From NCBI GenBank assembly GCA_028023455.1, contig JAQFVV010006476.1:248001-312000 (forward strand): a DNA stretch of 64,000 bases, given 5' to 3'. A program made the translations under genes and the position numbers. The DNA is from Epiperipatus broadwayi. Lineage: Eukaryota > Onychophora > Udeonychophora > Euonychophora > Peripatidae. The notes beneath the pieces were generated by a model, which was given only the letters and a program-made list of their open reading frames with translations, ran no database searches and was not told where the DNA came from. This document shows, in pieces, positions 58,150 through 64,000 of the stretch (its first letter is position 1; each line of letters begins with the position of its first letter).

Positions 58150-59690
58150 ATTTGAAATAGATTTTATTCAGTCATCTACAAATAAGACCCAACCAAAGTA
58201 CCTGATTTTCCAGAAAGTTTTCTTCAATGAAGACATGAAATTGTCGTAATTAAAAGAACATACTCTCAGGGATCAACATTCAAGATGCCCAACTTTGCCT
58301 GATAAGTTTGCAGCTGCAGTGAAACAAGACAATGGTGGATTACACGCCCTTACAATATTTCTTGCATATGACTAAATCGGGAATTCTGCACCCTACTGCT
58401 GAAGAATTGATACTACCAGCTGTGAGACTATGCACTGTACTGCACAAACCAGCATTTGTTATTATTAAAAAATCTCATTGAGCAATAATACAGTGCAGAG
58501 GCAAATTGAGGAAATGGCCTAGAATTAGGAAAGCGTGCTAAATGAATTCTTGAAGACTACTGATTTTCTTTGCAACTCGATGAATCAATCTCCTTAAACA
58601 ATGAGGCATATGTTTGCTCAAAAAAGATAAAAAAATTTGCCAAGAAATATTATTCACAAGACAATTAGAAACGGACACCGTTTCTAAAGTTTATATTTGA
58701 CATATTGGAATGTTATTTTACAGAAAAAGGTACCACTTTGATACTCTGGTGATGTTTGAATACTATCAAGGCATTATTCCATATTTGAAATGGCAATACC
58801 AAATATAGTTATCATATAGTGAGTAATTCACCAACAACATTTGGCGGCAAAAAATCTGAGTAACGACTTTCATTTCTCTCTATAGCATATAATCGTAGCA
58901 GTTAACAAAATAAGAAGCAATACTTTCAACAATAGATTTTATGATAAAAACGATGTAAGATTTCACTCGTTTACTATTGTACACAAAAGTTCATTAGTTA
59001 TGCAAAAGTACCTAAAATGATTTTTTGAGTTCTTTGATTCAGTTTTAGAGCTTTTTTAAAACAGAGATGATATGTTATGAAGAAAATTAATCAAATTTAA
59101 GATTGATATAGCTTACTTGACGGATTTGTTTAAGAAATTTAATAAACCAAATCTACAGCTGCAAGGAGAGGCTGTAAATTTCATCGAAGGCCATTATTTC
59201 TGCATTCACGTCAAAACTTGCCTTATACAAATAAAATGTAGGCCAAAGAAAATTTTACCAGGTTCCAAATCTTGCTTCAATAGTAACAAATGATGATGAC
59301 ATTGTGGTATACAATCAACATTTGGAAGCACTTAAAGATTTCATGAATCGATTTCAGGACATCCCTAATAGTCCTCAAATCAACATGCAGCAGAATTATT
59401 ACTGCAGAAGGAGTTATAGAATTATCAATAAATGAAAAGCTGAAATTAAAATTAAAAAATGGGTATCAATAATTTTGGCTCTAAAAGCATATCCCAATAT
59501 TATATCCAGCTTTATGGGTTGCAGCAAAGAAATTCTTCATTGCACTCCCACCATCATATTTAACTGAAAGGGGATTTAGCTTGATTACCGATCTATTGAC
59601 AAAAAAAGGAAACATTAATAGTGCAATGTGGCAACTTAAGACTGATGACAAAAATAGCACCAAATTTGATAAATTAGTGTAATCACAACA
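58150..59690 (+). pseudogene. hAT transposase fossil (SCAND3/ZBED5-like type)
   Basis: Conserved blocks of the hAT transposases often annotated as SCAND3 or ZBED5-like are readable in order across changing frames. The BED-finger remnant QKVFFNEDMKLS.LKEH lies at about 58210-58265, HPTAEELILPAV at about 58400-58435, the RQIEEMA...ESVLNEFLKTTDF and LQLDES blocks at about 58500-58590, KFNKPNLQLQGEAVNFIEG at about 59135-59190, and the C-terminal dimerisation-type block ALPPSYLTERGFSLITDLLTKK (about 59540-59605, split here by its length only). Stops and frameshifts are frequent. Active elements of this type cut and paste DNA through a DDE nuclease; this copy cannot. Confidence 0.75.
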
Positions 59691-61610
59691 AGCTCAGTTC
59701 TCTCACTAATAGTATTATAGAATTGCATTCTTGATAATACTTTAAATTTACTTTACTTTAAGCAAGATGCCAGTATTGTTAAATTCTTATAATAAATAAA
59801 TCAAAAATAATTGTTTTTGCAAGGGCGACGGCGGCACTTATTGAATTACCATATGAAAAGGTGGGTTCTGTTCCAAAAAAGATTGGAAATCTCTAGTCTA
59901 GACTATAAAAAATAAATAAAAAAATTAATTTACAAAAAAGCCGAATTGTTGAAAAATCAGATCAATTTATTTGTTATTAATTCTCAACTAAGTACGAAAT
60001 ATATAAAGCATTTATTTATATTCGGTGCGACAATAGAAAACATTTAAATTATACTAATAAATTCGGTTCAATTTCACTCAATACGATTTACATTTTTTAA
60101 AATTATTAATCCCTTTAGAACAATTAGTATAGAAATACTTTTTAAGCATTTCTCTTTTTTTATTGTTGAAATTTGTTCAAATCCATAAAATCTATTAATT
60201 AATGTGAAAAGAATAAAAAACCGAGGCTTTCAAAGCACCATAAAAAATAGTTTTATTGAGCTATAATCTCAAAAATTAACACTATTTCTATCGAAATTTT
60301 GCACCAACTTATTAAATATGGTAAAAAATAAAACGAATAAAGATAAATTTAGAAAATGGATTAAAACTAATATTAACAAATAAAAGTGATTTAAAAAATT
60401 AAACTCTAATATAATACATATTTTATGGTCTACCTCCATATTTGAGATAATAAATTATGTTAAGGGGATCTCTGTGATCGAGTGCTATTACGTTGCTATA
60501 GTTACTTCTAACTAGTTATCCCATTCTGCTTTTAGGCAAAGAACTTACTATACATAGGTATGCAAAAGGAATTTAATAATGCTGGACAAATACTTATTAA
60601 TTATATAAGTTTTAATGAGAAATAAAAATTATTCCTATCTTTATAGAAACATGATAAAATAAAAATAAAAATTTATAAGAGATTCAACAAAAAAAGAAGT
60701 AAAAAAATAAAAAAATTTTTTTACTAAAAAAATTACAATGCAAATTAATTATTGTAAAATAAATACAAAAAATAAAATTACAAATATACAGTTTAATTTT
60801 CTGACTAGTACAATCAAACCACCATCTTTATAAACCATAATTTAAAAAAAAAAAATTCTACATTGTACAATGGTGGATTAAAAATCTAAAAAATCCCGGA
60901 ATAGTAATAAAAAAATCTTAGATTGTCATCAACTGAGTAAATAAATCTGTATTATTTAACATGTCATGGTTATCCAAAGTCATAGGAACACATTTTATTA
61001 TTAAAAAATAAATTGTTGTTTCGATTTGAAAATACAAAAATAATATAAAATAAAAAGTGAAACTAATATAGTATTAACCAGTATAAAAAAAAAACAAAAA
61101 CAATAGCCTTAAGACATTTTTTAAAATTTACTATTAATTTTTTTACTAATATGTAAATTGTTTTATACTCGCCATGAGTTAATTTTAAAATAATTTTGAA
61201 GTTTTCAGAAAAAAAAAAGTAAATATTTCCAAATGCCATAACATGATTTCTTGTAGATATTTTTCATAAGCAAATGAAATTTATTATTTTTTTCACATAA
61301 AAAAATGTAATTAATTATACAAATTAATAATAAAAATTTTTTCAAATAAAAACAAAAAGACTTTTATTTATGCATTGCTTTTAACAAATTATTACATTAA
61401 TAAAGATCTTTTCTAAAAATAATATATATACAGACAAATTAGTGTCCTTTCTTTTCCACCCTTTGAAAAATAATAAAAGAACTTTTTTATTTTTCAGTGC
61501 AACCACTTTTGGGAGAAGCAGCTTAAATTTTCTAAATCATTGTGTTCTGACAATATTTACCCTTTAATCATTTGAAATACAAGTATAATGTATATACTTA
61601 ACCTAGATGT
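59691..61610. other. AT-rich gene-free stretch; possible hAT right end
   Basis: Around 59850-59895 AAAAAAGATTGGAAATCTCTAG resembles the reverse complement of hAT-type ends (GGTTCCCAATCTTTTTT) and may be the right terminus of the fossil transposon. Beyond it, nothing was recognised. Confidence 0.4.
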
Positions 61611-61611
61611 A

Positions 61612-62757
61612 ACTAAAGAGGATTGAACCCAGACTTTCAAGCTCCCTAGTTATCAACTTTATCCAATATAACCAATATCCATGACCACATATATGTCAAA
61701 CATATTTCATGCTGAACCAGCACTCATCAGTTGGTCTGGGCCATCATTTTCTACACACATATATAATCAGTGCTTGCTTTTATATTAAGATAGCACATCT
61801 ACACACTTTGATAGACAGGCTTCATCTTGTCCACTCTCCCTAAAAATCTAATGATGTATTGCTCAAAGCCCTTGATGATGCCAATATTATTATAGTCATG
61901 CCCATGTTGACCTTCAGTTAATCTGACATGTCATATGTAGGACCGTAATATGTCCATTTAAATATACAGAAGAGGGATAGGCAGAATACAGGCGGAATTT
62001 ATAATACTGAAATATAAATATAATGTATATAAACCACTTAACATCACATTGATCACCATCTCTATACTAGCACATAATTGTTGTAAACAAAGGCAAAACT
62101 CTCCATACAGTAGTAGATAGGGATTTTATGCACAAGCCTTCTGGCATCCATTGATTACTCTGTTTGGCACAGGGTGGCATTACTGTATGGAGAGTTTTGC
62201 CTTTGTTTATAATGTATATACTTAACCTTAACATGTATATGTTATATTGGATAGTGGATGACTGTAGGGAGCTTGAAAGTCGAAGTTCAAATTCCCTTAA
62301 ATTTACATCTATATTAAGTATATATATTATTTTGAATTTCAATATTATATATTCAACTTGTATTGCCCATTCCTATTCTGTGTATTTAAAATGGACATAT
62401 TAAGGTCCTACCATCTGAGGGGTCAGATTGACTTAAAAGCCAACATGGATATGACTATAATATTGGCATCAACAAGGGTTTTGAGAAGTGATATGGATGG
62501 CAGAAGAGTTGGAAAATAAAGAGAATTGAAGCTTGTCCATTAAAGTCTGTAGATTTGCTCTCTTAATATAAAACCAGGCACTGATTATATATATATTTAG
62601 ATAATAATGATCTGGACCAAGTGATGAGTGCTAGTTCAGCATGAAATACATATATTGGAGATCATTTATCTTTTTCACATGTATGCGGTGTGTACTGGTT
62701 ATATCGGATAGAAGGGATGACTGTAGGAATTTGAAAGTCTCGGGTCAAATCCTCTTT
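61612..62757. mobile_element. Large inverted-repeat element related to the 10.6-kb MITE
   Basis: The left arm (about 61612-61975) and right arm (about 62385-62757) are inverted relative to each other. AGAGGATTGAACCCAGACTT pairs with AAAGTCTCGGGTCAAATCCTCTT, ATGCTGAACCAGCACTCATC with GATGAGTGCTAGTTCAGCAT, and TAATATGTCCATTT with AAATGGACATATTA. The sequence around 62230-62290 repeats a terminal block internally. The GCATGAAATA and GATTGACTTAA cores are shared with 10609-11169. No transposase frame. A 124-bp MITE sits near the centre. Confidence 0.75.
62085..62208. mobile_element. 124-bp MITE with perfect 28-bp terminal inverted repeats
   Basis: The left end (62085-62112, starting AAACAAAGGCAAAACTC) and right end (62181-62208) are exact inverted copies over 28 bp. 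A truncated relative is at 49303-49402. The perfect ends suggest recent origin or constraint. It is nested in the larger inverted-repeat element. Confidence 0.85.
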
Positions 62758-64000
62758 ATCCATTTATAAAAGCATCCATCAATATAATAATTTATTACAT
62801 TTCAATTAAGTAGATTTAAGAACATTATAATTTTAGTTATCAGATTCTTGAATCTATATTTCTTTTTCATTAACTGACAAAATATTATCTCTTTTACATT
62901 GTGAATGTTTCAGATTTTTTTTTTATTCCAGTAAATATTTTTAATTTTAATAAAATTGTCTAATTTAAAATCAGTTCATTTCTTGAGTTCTCCAAATGTA
63001 CTATTTTGTTCGATTAAGTGTTTTCCATTACTTTCTATTGAAAAGCATTTTTTTTTTTTAAATTTCAAATTTGTAATTTTCTGATGTCAAGAATTTGTTC
63101 ATTAAAGACAATTGTTCCTATTTGCTATACAATAATTAGTCACCCTAAACTCTTTCTAGTTCTTTAGCCCAAACAATTAGAAAGAATCGACTTTTACAAA
63201 TTACATTTTTGAACATTCATCTATCTAACTTGAGTGACTTTCTAGGATGCACCTTTTCTTGAAATTAGCATTCTATATTGATATAGTATTATATTTTTCT
63301 GCTTATACTTATGTTTTTTAATTGATATTAAAAATATTACTTACTTATCATAAATATTTTAGTTTAAGCAAACATTAATTAAATATGTGTGTCTGCTTAC
63401 ACTACAGAAAATGGTCAATTAAAAATATTTTTAAAAACTGAAATGAATTGTTTAATTTCAGTGGTGCAAAATATTCATTTGGATAACTCTAATATAGGTA
63501 AATACCATATAATGATTCATATATTGAACAAATTAATATATAAAAAGAAATGTAAAAGATGGAGTCTATAATTGAATTAAAAATGGATGAAGCACCTTTA
63601 AGAGAAACAATTTAAATTAAAAAAAACCGAACAAACCTTTATGTCTAAATATAAACTTTTTTTAACAAATGTTTTCTATTAGTGCTTATTTGATAGAAAT
63701 AAAAAATGGAATGCAGACAATAAAGTCTACATATATATATAAATTAAAGAGTTGAACTAAAAAGCTGTTTGAATAATCAAGTATATGTATATAAAATAAT
63801 TATAGAACATGACAAAAAAATATATTCAGCATTAGTTTGCTATAATGTATTAATTTAGATATTAAATTCTTTCATTACACAATAACTTTTTGCTAGCTAT
63901 ACCAAAATATACAATTTTAATTAATAAATTTACACTATTTCACTGCATCAGTAATGGATTTCAATTTACACGGATTATTATTTGAATCATTAATAATTGT
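62758..64000. other. AT-rich gene-free stretch
   Basis: No feature recognised up to the window end. Confidence 0.5.

Noticed and set aside
1-64000. CRISPR arrays, rRNA genes, riboswitches and bacterial-type operons
   Set aside because: None seen; the split coding exon with a consensus acceptor and the eukaryotic mobile elements make the window a nuclear animal genome.

Overview
This is a stretch of a very AT-rich animal nuclear genome. There are no operons, ribosome-binding sites or CRISPR arrays. One host gene can be recognised: a single 1.7-kb terminal exon on the minus strand (about 19389-21115) with a clear upstream splice acceptor. It encodes the disordered, endocytic-motif-rich C-terminus of a Numb-associated kinase (Nak/AAK1/BMP2K family). 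Low GC, long gene-free stretches, RTE-type LINEs, a Penelope-like element, tRNA-derived SINE-like sequences and a hAT fossil point to an invertebrate bilaterian (arthropod or mollusc). I cannot name the species from the sequence.

Layout. 1-3.2 kb: AT-rich DNA with a GC-rich 141-bp tandem duplication at 530-811. 3.2-14 kb: decayed LINEs of two lineages, a tRNA-like SINE and a roughly 0.5-kb terminal-inverted-repeat element. 14-16.8 kb: a tandem repeat of about 0.3-kb units, a Penelope-like element with inverted arms around a GIY-YIG endonuclease remnant, and a short MITE. 19.3-21.1 kb: the Nak terminal exon; sequence above 21115 is intron, of unknown length because no further exon was recognised. 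24-25 kb: another LINE fossil. 28.7-35.2 kb: a nested insertion. A young LTR element that carries gag but no pol (28819-33121; near-identical LTRs, 4-bp TSD) sits inside what looks like an older solo LTR (28720-35190). 42-53.3 kb: three same-orientation copies of one RTE-type LINE. The third (49991-53277) is nearly intact except for one frameshift and lies inside a tandem array with a period of about 420 bp (49.4-55.8 kb). 55.9-57 kb: an antisense LINE fossil. 58.1-59.7 kb: a hAT transposase fossil of the SCAND3/ZBED5 type. 61.6-62.8 kb: a long inverted-repeat element with a 124-bp MITE inside it.

Most recognisable sequence outside the Nak exon is mobile-element DNA of several ages: almost unreadable LINE and hAT fossils, mid-age RTE copies A and B, and the young LTR element and RTE copy C. 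The related copies within the window cross-validate one another, and several boundaries can be set by target-site duplications or by comparing copies. All assignments come from reading the sequence by eye; no database search was done.
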